Shown here: piece after piece, positions 1-12,300 of the stretch | How the letters are laid out: every line of letters begins with the position of its first letter | How positions within the stretch are numbered: the first letter of the stretch is position 1 | Source: Chondrilla cf. caribensis | Taxonomy: Eukaryota > Porifera > Demospongiae > Chondrillida > Chondrillidae | Direction: 5' to 3' | Length of the DNA stretch: 64,000 bases | Assembly (NCBI GenBank): GCA_964020155.1 | Contig: OZ026551.1 | Location: 1,001,518 to 1,065,517 of the forward strand | The notes under the pieces: generated by a model | Seen by the model: the letters and a program-made list of their open reading frames with translations, nothing else | Told to the model about the DNA's origin: nothing | Database searches by the model: none | Made by a program: the position numbers and the translations under genes

Positions 1-183
1 CTGAAATTATTAATATTGACCTCCTTGTAACTAAGGTTTGTAATATGATTGATTGAATTATTATTATATAGCATGACATTAATTATTATTAATAATTATC
101 GTTAATTATCAGTACATTAATTCTTAATTTGAATCAAAATTGTAGTTATCTACATTGCATAATCATATTGCATTGTGTATGTG

Positions 184-1716
184 CATGCTAAGTGAATCTG
201 GTCTTATACATGCATGTATGCAGTGTGTATTCATGTATTGATGTGTGTTCATGTGTACGTATATATGCATAAAAATGGCTGGGATTGGGAAATTGTGGTG
301 GATACATGGAAGGGATTATTTTGCAGCTAAAGCAGTGGTGGATTAACCAATATCCACTTTAACTGATAGTGGTGATATGTTAACGTTGTGTGGGTGCCAT
401 CCACATGTGCATGTTTATTGTGTAATCCAACTTAAAGTCAACTGCATGCTTACACTTATGGTTTCTGACCTTGCTACAGTATATACTCACTCATATCATA
501 CGATTCATGATCAACTGTTTACCCAATTGAATTCATGGGTACGTTCTGACCTTGCTATATACTACACTACACGTGTAACGCATATGATCCAAGGTCAGCT
601 GCTTACCCTTCCATGGATTCTGTCCTTGCAATTCACCAAAGCCTGTTACCCAATCATTAATATTGTCTGTGGGTCAAATTTTGTGATGGTTCATCGGCAC
701 ACCGTACCCTTTAAATTTGTGAGAGAAGAAAGACTTTGTGTACTTGCACCTTTAGGATGTTATTGTGATCTAATCCCTGACTGCTGAGTCCACCTTTGTG
801 GTGGTTAGCATTGCTTCCTTTTTGAGAAAAGCAAGACTTTCTGTGGTGGTTCATCGGTACACCCTTTGTGAGAAAGACAAGAATTTTTGTGTACTTGCAC
901 CTTTAGGATATTATTTTGATCTAATCAATGATTGCTGGGTCCACCTTTGTGGTGGTTAGCATTGCTTCCTTTTTGAGAAAAGCAAGACTTTCCGTGTACA
1001 TGCACCTTCAGGATGTTACTGTGATCTAATCCCTGGCTGCTGGGTCCACCTTTGTGGTGGTTATTGTTGCTTCCTTTGCGAGAAAAAACAAAACTTGTGT
1101 ACATGCACCCTTAGGGCGTGATTTAGTCTGACTGCTGTGTCCACTTTTGTGGTAGTTCATTAGTACACCCTTTGTAAGAAAGGCTAAGAGGTTTAAATTT
1201 GTATACATGCATTCAGGATGTTATTGTGACATTTTATGGCTTTATTGAAGCCATGTAGTGCCATCCTATCACCCAACAAAGAATCCAAGAGAGACACATG
1301 GGCAATGTCAGGAGGAGATTGAAAGTGCTAGTGCCATTGGTGAGGTTAGTCTGAAGGTGAGGTGATGGGAACTGTACCATTGACATCATATATAGTGGTA
1401 CGCAGTGCACATGATAATGAATATAATATTGTTATACTTTGACCATTACTTCCTTGCACATCGCAACCTACCCATAGCTGCATAGCATGGCATATATTAT
1501 GTGAATATCCTATCATGAATGTAATATAATACTAATGTACCGTATATATATACGCTTTAACTTTCACAGGGTTAAACTATATATATATATATATATATAT
1601 AATATAATATAATATTATATACACGAATACTGTACAATGTCATGTATAGTATGTACACACATGTATCTATACATTGGAACTCCACATAAAGACCACCTTA
1701 GACCTATGTACCTGCA
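184..1716. repeat. Duplicated intergenic block, copy upstream of gene 1
   Basis: Non-coding block that recurs upstream of genes 2, 3 and 4 (26158-27440, 31740-33316, 38753-39660). Recognisable pieces are the GGATTCTGACCTTGCTA motifs near 480-630, the tandem GGGTCCACCTTTGTGGTGG segments at 785-1160, and a piece ending in CAATGTCAGGAGGAGATTGA near 1303. Open frames inside it are not conserved between copies, so I do not call a gene. An AT run (1577-1620) lies at its 3' part. Bases 1-183 are AT-rich and hold nothing I recognise. Confidence 0.75.
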
Positions 1717-2880
1717 GTAGAACCTCACAATTGAGCCCACCTGTGGGACCAGTTGAAGTACTGTAGAACCTCACAATTGAGACCACCTGTGGGACCAGTT
1801 GAAGTACTGTAGAACCTCACAATTGAGCCCACCTGTGGGACCAGTTGAAGTACAGTAGAACCTCAAAATTGAGACCACCTGTGGGACCAGTTGAAGTACT
1901 GTAGAACCTCACAATTGAGACCACCTATGGGACCAGTTGAAGTACAGTAGAACCTCAAAATTGAGACCACCTGTGGGACCAGTTGAAGTACTGTAGAACC
2001 TCACAATTGAGCCCACCTGTGGGACCAGTTGAAGTACAGTAGAACCTCAAAATTGAGACCACCTGTGGGACCAGTTGAAGTACTGTAGAACCTCACAATT
2101 GAGCCCACCTGTGGGACCAGTTGAAGTACAGTAGAACCTCAAAATTGAGCCCACCTGTGGGACCAGTTGAAGTACTGTAGAACCTCACAATTGAGCCCAC
2201 CTGTGGGACCAGTTGAAGTACAGTAGAACCTCAAAATTGAGACCACCTGTGGGACCAGTTGAAGTACTGTAGAACCTCACAATTGAGCCCACCTGTGGGA
2301 CCAGTTGAAGTACAGTAGAACCTCAAAATTGAGCCCACCTGTGGGACCAGTTGAAGTACTGTAGAACCTCACAATTGAGACCACCTATGGGACCAGTTGA
2401 AGTACAGTAGAACCTCACAATTGAGACCACCTGTGGGACCAGTTGAAGTACTGTAGAACCTCACAATTGAGACCACCTATGGGACCAGTTGAAGTACAGT
2501 AGAACCTCACAATTGAGACCACCTGTGGGACCAGTTGAAGTACTGTAGAACCTCACAATTGAGACCACCTATGGGACCAGTTGAAGTACTGTAGAACCTC
2601 ACAATTGAGACCACCTATGGGACCAGTTGAAGTACTGTAGAACCTCAAAATTAAGACCACCTGTGGGACCAGTAACAGTACAGTAGAACCTCACAATTGA
2701 GACCACCTATGGGACCAGTTGAAATACTGTAACATTAGAACCTCACAATTGAGACCACCTGTGGGACCAGTTGAAGTACAGTAGAACCTCACAATTGAGA
2801 TCATCTATGGGACCAGTTGAAATACTGTAACATTAGAACCTCACAATTGAAACCACCTATGGGACCAAACAAAGTAGTTT
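1717..2880. repeat. 46-bp minisatellite upstream of gene 1
   Basis: About 25 tandem copies of a 46-base unit beginning GTAGAACCTCACAATTGAG and ending GACCAGTTGAAGTACT. Units often alternate between a CTGTAG/CACAATT form and a CAGTAG/AAAATT form, giving a 92-base higher-order period. The last copies (from about 2640) are degenerate. Shorter arrays of the same unit precede the promoters of genes 2, 3 and 4. Confidence 0.93.
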
Positions 2881-3311
2881 CAACTGTAAGATGGTCTTGA
2901 TCCTCATGTTGAAAGTCCACGGAGTAATACAATATTAATTATTGCAATACAGGAAACCCAGATCTAGGAAAGATACATCCTATACTGCAGTGATGAAGGT
3001 GCTCCCTAGTTCTGAGGTGGTCATATCACTGAGGTGGCCTTATCACTAATGTGGTCTCATTATTGACGTGGTCCTATAGTATTGATGGTGAATATAATGA
3101 TATTTATAACAATGTACCCTGGGGCCGTTTGTGACGTCATATTGCGACATTCAAAGGTGATCGTTACGTGTCATAATAATATGGATGGCTTCCCCTTCCT
3201 ACCATCTTGCTAACGGCGCGGGCTATAAATTGTCCAACTGCTGCAGTAGTAGCACTATGAGCCTCAAACCCGTGGCTGAATAACAGAATTCAGCAACAAT
3301 CTCAAGGAACA
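2881..3311 (+). promoter_or_regulatory. 5' flank and TATA promoter of gene 1
   Basis: The stretch 2881-3120 has degenerate GAGGTGGTC motifs conserved upstream of the paralogues. A perfect CRE-type palindrome TGACGTCA lies at 3132-3139, followed by ATTGCGACATTCAAAGGTGA (conserved in genes 2 and 3, altered in 4 and 5). A TATA box (TATAAAT, 3234-3240) lies 78 bases before the ATG, so transcription probably starts near 3265. The presumed leader ends in CTCAAGGAACA before the ATG, as in all five genes. The TATA box and leader are seen directly; factor binding is inference. Confidence 0.7.
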
Positions 3312-6300
3312 ATGCTCGCCAAGTGCCTCCTTCTGTTGTCTTTCGTGGGAACCGTCTATTGCGGAGGTAAATATACCCGTAAAAATGTAGCGTATAGAGA
3401 ACATATAATACATATCATTCGAGCAGCATTGAGATATATCGCACAGGACGTTTCATATTCTCAATCTATTTATCTCCCGTTCAGCTGACCTGCTCTTTCC
3501 CACTTCTACCCCAATTTTTGGTTGTCAAGTTGACGGTGAATCATACGCTGTTGGAGAGAAAATTCCTAGCAGCGATCCTTGTCGACGATGGTGAGCTATC
3601 CTGCACGATCATCATCAGCACGTTTCTTTCGAAGTAGAGCCCCCACAACCTTACTGCATGCATCATACTCGTGATTATATACACGTGTACTACGTACGGC
3701 AAGGTATACAGGTATAGGTGCATTGTAGAGGTTAACTGACACTGATTGACAATTGATGATAGGCTTGTTCACTCCAAGTCATGGCAGTGTTATTTCCAGT
3801 CCATTGATGGGTGATTCGGTATTTATTTGATAATGCTTATCCATAGACTCACATTCCATATCTCTCTGCTAATATTATTGATAACGTGCAATATTTTTGA
3901 TTTGCAGTATTTGTGGAGACGATGGGCGTCCAGTTTGTGCTGTGAGTTTCATTATTATAGTATGAGGAATTGAATTGAAATGAACTAAGTCACTATCACG
4001 CACAGAGAGCTTCAGACACACACGATACACAAATTATTATTATATTCTACACAGTAACATACGTATGCATGTACACACGCACATACACACATGCACGCAC
4101 AAATGCATGCCCATGTACATTCACCCTCATTCACATACACCGTAGATCGAGGAAAATCCGGGATAGGAAAACGAATTCGCGTTATCCTATACTGAAGTAT
4201 GGGATGACGTCATCCTTCCGTGTACGAACTCCTGTTCACGAAGGTAGCTAGGTAACCATTGTCATGGGACAGTGGAAAGGTACTTTTTGGCCTACTGTGG
4301 CCAAGCCCACACGCTTTCTCCCCTCGAAGCAATGCCAGTGATGATAGGCTACGAGACGAATCGCTCCCCCGTTAGTTTCCTTCGTTCGTCACAATAATGG
4401 TACATAACTGTCGAACTATAACACATTGTGCAAGTTTTATACCGATTGCCTTGCGCTCGAAACCTAATCGGACGCTTTAGTTCATTGTGATTGTGTACGG
4501 TACATAGGTACGTTGCTTGCAGATGTTAAATTAGTAATATCGTCACTCGTTTTATCGCTGGTGGAGCTGTGCTTGGAAAAATGCCATAGATGACTACTCC
4601 CTACAACGTGATTCCGAAGCAAAGGACATTGTCACATACTGCTGAATAGCCTTGAGGAGGTCATTAGCAAAAGTTGTCAGCAGCTGTTGTACTTCTTTTC
4701 TGGCTGCTGCCTCAATGAACCGGTCTACTTCGGCTGTTTGTCTTTCCGCGGTTTGAATAAGGGTTTGAAGGAATTCCTTTTTCAAGGCATACTACAAATC
4801 GCATCAATAACTCGAAAGAATCGTCATGAACGGAGGATAACGCTATCGACTCGGCCATTTTCGTAGCTAACCAACTTCACAGGTTCGAATCCGTGACGTC
4901 ACTCATTTCCTATCCTGTTTTTTTTTCCTTTATCTATGCATACACACAATCATCACTCACCTTGAACCTCATCATTAATTACTTTTCTGCTACACGCAAG
5001 TGTATTGTGTTAATATATTGATACATGCCCAGAACAACAATTTTAATTATACTTAATTTTGTATTATTATCAAATATTTTAAATTTCATTTCCTCCAACT
5101 CTCAGACCAATGGCATCTGTTTAAATTATCATTCACCCTTTTGTTTTATTTTATTTCAGTGACTCTATATATCCACATGTATATGCTGGGCACCTCACAA
5201 AGTAGTCTTTTGACTAAAACCCTCTTCCCAGGATGAATAAGATTATATTGATGCAATACAACATGTACACTCACTCACACACATGCATACACAAATACAG
5301 TTATTGATGGTTATACCTTTGTTATTATTGACATCTTCTAACATCTGTTCATTTTATTTTTATATCTAGATTGTTGACTGTATTCCTATTTCAAAAAGTC
5401 AATGTGGAGGTTTCGAGCCGTTGAGAGATCCATCAGAGTGCTGCCCGTTTTGTCCAAGTACGTGTTGCTGCAGCACATGAATTCACTTGAACATAGAATG
5501 ATTATGAACGTATATCCTGTGTTGTCTCTAGCTAGAGCTCATATATGTGCATGCATACATATCTTCCCATACAAACACTTATGTACATACATGCATGACA
5601 CACACCAGCTATGATGTCAAGCATTCCCATACATGTTATATATCATCAAATCTTAATCTATAATCTGAAATACTATTAAATGTTATTGATTATAATTGTA
5701 TATAATAATTTTGCTGGTTGTGTTTTGTCACAGAGTGCGAAATCAATGGTACAAAATATGAACCCGGGGACTCTCTTCCTCTTGGAAACCCTTGTACACA
5801 TAAATGGTGAGTAAATATTTTGAATTTTACAATATTATATAATTTCGGTGAATAGCATGCATTGGGGAATATTCGTGTCCATTCACTCATCGTACACATC
5901 TATACGTAGTGTATTACAATTAGAATTAATTTTTTTGTATCTCAATAATAATTATTGCAAACAATTGGCAATTTATGAAATTTGTAAAGGTACAAAACGT
6001 GAACAAATTATATGCATAAAATATCGCATATTGCGTGACTATCAGACTGCAAGAACCCAACCTGCTTGAAGAGAAACGAGAAAGGGAAAAATAGGCAACT
6101 GCGGGACTCGAACCCAGGGTGTCAGACTGTAGCCGCCATAACCACCGAGCCATGAAGCCACTGCAGCAACTTGCCCTCCCAATTCTCCTTTCATACTATA
6201 TATAGGCTCTTAATGATTTGTCACAAAGCATAACACAAGTAGATAATAGCAGCCCCCAGAGGAACTGTAGCAAGTGCTCTGAATTTTTTTGCCTAGCTGT

Positions 6301-9300
6301 AAGTGAGACATCCCAGAACTACGTAGACTGATTACGAGTCTTGGAACGCCATACAGATGTTGAATAGTAACTGAGGTTGTGAAGGTTCACATCATGGGTT
6401 GGTGACCTACAAGGAGACATGTTAATTTCCCATTGATCAAATTTTCTCTCGTAAGAGGACAGACAATTAATTCCTACATGTGGCAATGTACAAATGTCAT
6501 TTATAGTCATCCCCAACTAACCTAAACTGTACTAACCCTTCCCCTTGTAACGTCATGTGATGTCATGCCAGTATGAAAGAAAATATTTGTACAGTGAGTA
6601 CATAATATGCTAGCTTGTTGTCAAGATGTACGAAATCAATGTAAGTATCTTATATTTTAAATGGAGTACCAGTACAATAATTATATGTTTTAATTGTGCA
6701 TATGTATAATGTGCTGTCATGTGCATAGAATTCACTGGAAACATTTTTCATCTTTGATATGTAACAGGGTATGGAAAAAAACAAGAAATTCAAATTCAAA
6801 AGCTCGTGGGCCCCCACATTAGAATTACCTGGGCATCTTTCTTAGGTTCAAAAGAGCCTTTGCTGAATTATTACATTTGCGAAGCTTCAGCGCACGAATT
6901 CGAACCCAATTTCTAATTCTTGGCATTCAAAATTGGCCATCTTTCTTCTCGCAATTTAAATACAGTGAAACCTTGCTAAACCGACACCTCTATAATCCAG
7001 CATTCTCTCTAGTCTGACCATTATATGAGGTGCAGTCACCATACATAAGTATGGTAAGAGGCACTATATAATCCAACAACCTCCTAATCCAACAATATAC
7101 TCTCAGGTCCCATTGAGTGTTGGATTAGAGAGGTTTCACTGTAATGTAAATTCATCATTGTGGTTAGGTGTAGGAACACATATCATAATATTATATTATA
7201 ATATTATTATTATATTTAGGCTTTTAATGACCTGTCACAAAGCATGACACAAATAGATAATATATCATTCCCTAGCCGTAAGTGTGTCATACCAGAACTA
7301 CATAGACCGATCATGAGTCTTGTTATATATAGTATGATTACATCCACATTGTATGATGAGAGTTGGGTGTGTACTTTGTCCATAAGAACCCTCATGCCAT
7401 ACAGATGTTGAATATTAATTGAGGTTGTGAAGGTTCACATTATGGGTTGGCGACCTACAAGGAGACATGTTAACTTCCCACTAATCAATTATTCTCTTGT
7501 GAGAGGACAGACAATTAATTCTTACATGTGGCAATGTACGAATGCCATTTATGGTCATCCCCAATTAACCTAAACTGTACTAACCCATCCCCTTGTAACA
7601 TCATGTGATGTCATGCCAGTATGGAAGAAAATGTTTGTACAGTGAGTACATAATATGCTAGCTTGTTGTCAAGATGTACGAATGTAAGTATCTTATATTT
7701 TAAATGGAGTACCAGTATAATAATTATATGTTTTAATTGTGTATAAATATAGTGTGCTGCCATGTGCATAGAAATCACTGGAAACATTATTCATCTTTGA
7801 TATGTGCCAGGGTATGGAAAAAGCGAGAAATTCGAATTCAAAAGCTTGTGGGCCCCCACACTAGAATTACCTGGGCATCTTTCTTAGGTTTAAAAGAGCC
7901 TTTGCTGAATTATTACGTTTGCGAAGCTTCAGCGCACGAATTCTAACTCAATTTCTAGTTCTTGGCATTCAAAATTGGCCATCTTTCTTCTCGCAATTTA
8001 AATACAGTGAAACCTTGCTAATCCGACACCTCTGTAATCCAGCATTCTCTCTAGTCTGACCATTATGTGAGGTACAGTCACCATACATAAGTATGGTAAG
8101 AGGCACTCTATAATCCAACAACCTCCTAATCCAACAATATACTCTCAGGTCCCATTGAGTGTTGGATTAGAGAGGTTTCACTGTAATGTAAATTCATCAT
8201 TGTAGTTAGGTGTAGGAACACACATCATAATATTATATTATATTATTATATATATAGGCTTTTAATGACCTGTCACAAAGCATGACACAAACAGATAATC
8301 AATCATTCCCTAGCCGTAAGTGAGTCATCCCAGAACTACATAGACTGATCATGAGTCTTGAAAAGCTACATCCACATTGTATGATGAGAGTTGGGTGTGT
8401 ACTTTGTCCATAAGGACCCTCACGCCATACAGATGTTGAATAGTAACTGAGATTGTGAAGGTTCAATATTATGGGTTGGTGACCTACAAGGAGACATGTT
8501 AATTTCCCACTGATCAAGTTTTCTCTTGTAAGAGGACAGACAATTAATTCCCACATGTGGCAATGTACAAATGTCATTTATGGTCATCCCCAATTAACCT
8601 AACCTAAACTGTACTGACTGATCCCCTTGTTACTTCATGTGATGTCATGCTGTATTGCCACTAAAAATGTCCGTTTTCATGAAGGATGAAACTGGAAGTG
8701 AGCAAGATTGACCATTTGTGTCTGATATTGCATGAGGTTATGTGATACAGTGTATCTATGACATACAGTGTCTCACACTGAGTGTGCACACACGCTTGGT
8801 TGGGTATGGAAGGATGACTATATAGAATGTAGGGCATGGATTATAAGAGATGTTGGATTATAGAACTCAAGGATCAATGTTAGAGTGTAGAGGAGTATGT
8901 TGGATTAGAGAAGCTGTTGGATTGTAGAGCTCAAGGATGTTGGAGTACAACAAAGGCTGTTGGATAATATAGAATACTATTATAATATTACATATATTAT
9001 AATATATAGAGGGGGATGTTGGATTATAGAGGCTGTAAGCTTATACAGGATGTTAATTATAGAGGCTGGCAGATAATGGAGAATTATTATTATAATGTAT
9101 TTATATGGTTTATACTGTATAGCTATGGGGATTAAATGTCATTTTGTACTTCTCCAAAAAGTCTAAGAAGGTCATTTGCCTTTCCTTGCATAGTACCCAT
9201 CTTAGTGTGTGCAAATCAGTTCAGTAATACAGGATTCTACATGTGTCTTAGTGCTGTATCCTGCATGTATTGATAATTACCCAACGTACACAAAGGTTTA

Positions 9301-12300
9301 TTGGATACTTAATCTGTATGTACCATTGTGTGGGAATTGTGCTTCTTTAGCTTTTGTATGTGGAGATTTGTAGCCATCACCACTGAATCATCAAAACGAT
9401 ATTTTCAGTGATACTACATTGTACACACAGTGCAGTAGTATGAATAGCAGTTGCTCATCACAATCACCACTTTACTTACAGCATGTATTTTATTTCTTGC
9501 AGTAAGTGTGACAGAGCTGGAAGAATTTTTTGCACGGTGAGTTCGTATGCTAGCTTTTTGTCAAGATGTACGGATTGCATCAATACAATTTCAATCGGGG
9601 TATGCTGGGTCATCATTGTCATAATTTAAATACAGCAGGATAGCATGCATGTACATGTGTGTAGGGCTACTTACATTAATAACAGTGTGTTGTCGTTTTT
9701 ATGCTCCCTTGAGATGCTACTGAGAGTATAGCAATAATTTAGTTTACTGTGTTGTGTAAGTGTTGGCAGGATCTTCCGACGTTCTTGATCAGCCCTGTTG
9801 TACAACTGGTCCAGGACAGACTTTTGAATAACTGGTCAGTACTATTGTACAGCAGGGGAGGGGTGGTAGACACTATCCACTATCTAACCAGAATTAAGGT
9901 CTGCTAAACAACAGATATTGTTAGACTGCAGACCAAGAACATGAATAATATCCTGAATATACGTAGCCTGAGGTGTGAGTCTACTCTTATGGCCAAACAA
10001 AGGCCTAGCACCTAATTTTGAAGGGATAGTATGGTTCTCTACACCATAGCATTGATGGGGAGAACCATCATAAGTGATCAAATGAAAGTGAGAGTTATTG
10101 TAGACCTAATATTAATTATATTTATTGCTCGTAAATAATTACCTAGTTGGTATTATAACCTGGGTGGGTTGATATGCTATGCTTTCTTTAATTTGTAGCC
10201 AGTTACCGTTCGATGTGTACCTCCTCCTCGATGTCCAAGCGGTACCAAACTGGAGACCTTGGTGCAGGTTGGAGAGTGCTGCTCCCAATTTAAATGTGTC
10301 AACATTACATGTGAAGTGAAAGGAATCACTTACAATGTTGGGGACGACATACCCAAGGAGGATCCCTGTGATATTTGGTGGGCACTGCATACACTCTCTC
10401 TTTAATAGTTGTTGTTGGCATTAATTTTTCCATTAAATGTCAAGTTACATTGATGTGTTCTGTTCTTTACTTACTTTATGTAACTTTACCCAAGTATATA
10501 CATGTCAAGTTTGTGTATGTATAGTTCAGTAGTATTGTTGTTTGAACCTGATGTATAATATTATGGCATTAGTGGAGGTTCAACCATTTTCAGTGAGTTT
10601 TCTAGGGACATGTGCAAGTTGTATGGGAACAGGTGGGAGTGTATGGACAGTTGGTGGTGTGAAGTCTAGTGAGAGGGTGGACACAGGTGGTGATGGGGGA
10701 AGGTGGGAGGGTGGACACAGATGGTGATGGGGGAAGGTTGGAGGGTGGACACAGATGGTGATGGGGGAAGGTGGGAGGGTGGACACAGATGGTGATGGGG
10801 GAAGGTGGGAGGGTGGACACAGATGGTGATGGGGGAAGGTTGGAGGGTGGACACAGTTGGTGATGGGGATAGGTGGGAGGGTGGATACAGGTAGTGATGG
10901 AGGATAGGTGGGAGGGTGGACACAGGTAGCGATGGGGGATAGGTGTGAGCAGAGACAGGTGGTGATGGGGGATAGGTATGTAACAGTTTGTACTTAAGGT
11001 TTAATTCATGCCCTCATCTCTACCTGTGGCACACACTAACATGTGTATACCTGTATGACATGGTGTACATTCACAGAGTGTTTGTTCTTCCTCATTTCTA
11101 GTCAGTGTTCTGAATCAGGACCAGTGTGTGCAGTGAGTTAATTTGAATGAACTTGAATTTGAACTTAATAATGTCATGATCACATCAGCATTGTTGTATA
11201 CTGCACTGTATGATAGGAGGGGTATATAACTATTATGACTGAAATGTTATTATTCTCAGACTGTGAAATATACAATAAAAATGATTGATTTTGTACACAG
11301 TTGTCTTCAGATGTGAAATATTTCCGTGACATTTAGTTCTGGTAAATCACAGTGTGGGTTAATCAGTGATATTGTGTACATCATTGTTCAATTTCGATCA
11401 TTACACCTGTTGCTACATTCATATCTACTGTACCTCTAAGTGGACATTTCTCCTCTTAAATATATAGTGGTGTAATAGAGGGAGCACTTGATGAACCTTG
11501 ACTAGTATGTATGACATTAGCAATAAGTATAAGACTTAATGTTCTTCTATTCTTCTACGAAACACTATTATCTATTATTTCATTACTAGCAAGTAAGCCC
11601 ACCGAAGGCGGGCTCACCTGCTACGGCGAGTTGTGCGCATCTTCACTGGTGGCAACAGAGGGTAGTTGCTATATATAACGATGGTAAGTTTAAAATTTGA
11701 TCGTTAGACGACAGCCAATCGAGTCGCCCGATATCCGGACATCACTTGGACGATAATAAAAAATGCATGGCCATCAGCCGCAAAGAAAAAACCGGAAATT
11801 GATGGTTCTCCGCATGAACAGTTAGACGGTTGATTTTAACCCGTGGAGGACACTTCCCGAACCGTACTTCATACTCCCTGAGAGTTTAGTGACGCTCTGT
11901 TTAGTAGTTTTTGCCCGAATCACAAACAAACAAACAAACGAACTGAATTATATATATATATATAGATTATTTCACTGACCTCTTTGACAAGTGAACACTC
12001 ATTTTGTAGCCCTCTTTAGAGCATATTTGGGTTTGTAACATGAAAGAGTGTATTCATAGGAGAAGATATTCATTTCCTCATGTTTCTGTCCTCCAGATTA
12101 TAGATTGTGTCTTCCCAGATTGTCCACCCCTTACAAAAAGAGTTATTACTAGGATACCTGGAGTCTGCTGCCCCAATGTGTCATGCATCAATGTGACAAC
12201 TTGTAAAGTTAAAGGAATAACTTACTTACTTGGAGATAAAATACCTCACGAGGATCCTTGTGTCAATTGGTGAGTAGAGCCTATTGTCACATTTACTCAC

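Larger units (their letters stand above)
6206..8660. repeat. Tandem ~1.0-kb duplication inside gene 1 intron 5
   Basis: Two full copies and one partial copy, starting at the AGGCTCTTAATG/AGGCTTTTAATG motif at about 6206, 7218 and 8257 (spacing 1012 and 1039). Each full copy contains a TCAAAAGCTCGTGGG/TCAAAAGCTTGTGGG segment and a MITE. Intron 5 (5807-9502) is the longest in the gene, at about 3.7 kb. Confidence 0.85.

Noticed and set aside
377..787. 136-codon open frame upstream of gene 1
   Set aside because: It lies in the duplicated intergenic block and the frame is not kept in the copies at 26158, 31740 and 38753; there is no recognisable protein feature.
1717..2880. Regular direct repeats resembling a CRISPR array
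   Set aside because: There are no unique spacers; the whole 46-base unit repeats without gaps, which is a minisatellite in a eukaryotic intergenic region.
4594..4785. 63-codon minus-strand frame in gene 1 intron 3
   Set aside because: It looks alpha-helical and not like repeat, but it lies inside a non-autonomous insertion and matches no transposase motif I can name.
6090..6170. A tRNA gene on the minus strand
   Set aside because: The B-box region looks right but the acceptor-stem halves do not pair, so a SINE-like or pseudogene origin is more likely.
12040..12096. Methionine starts just upstream of the VWC exons
   Set aside because: These codons lie in introns and are followed by a consensus acceptor (CTCCAG). 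The cysteine spacing and intron phase only work if translation enters from the preceding small exon.
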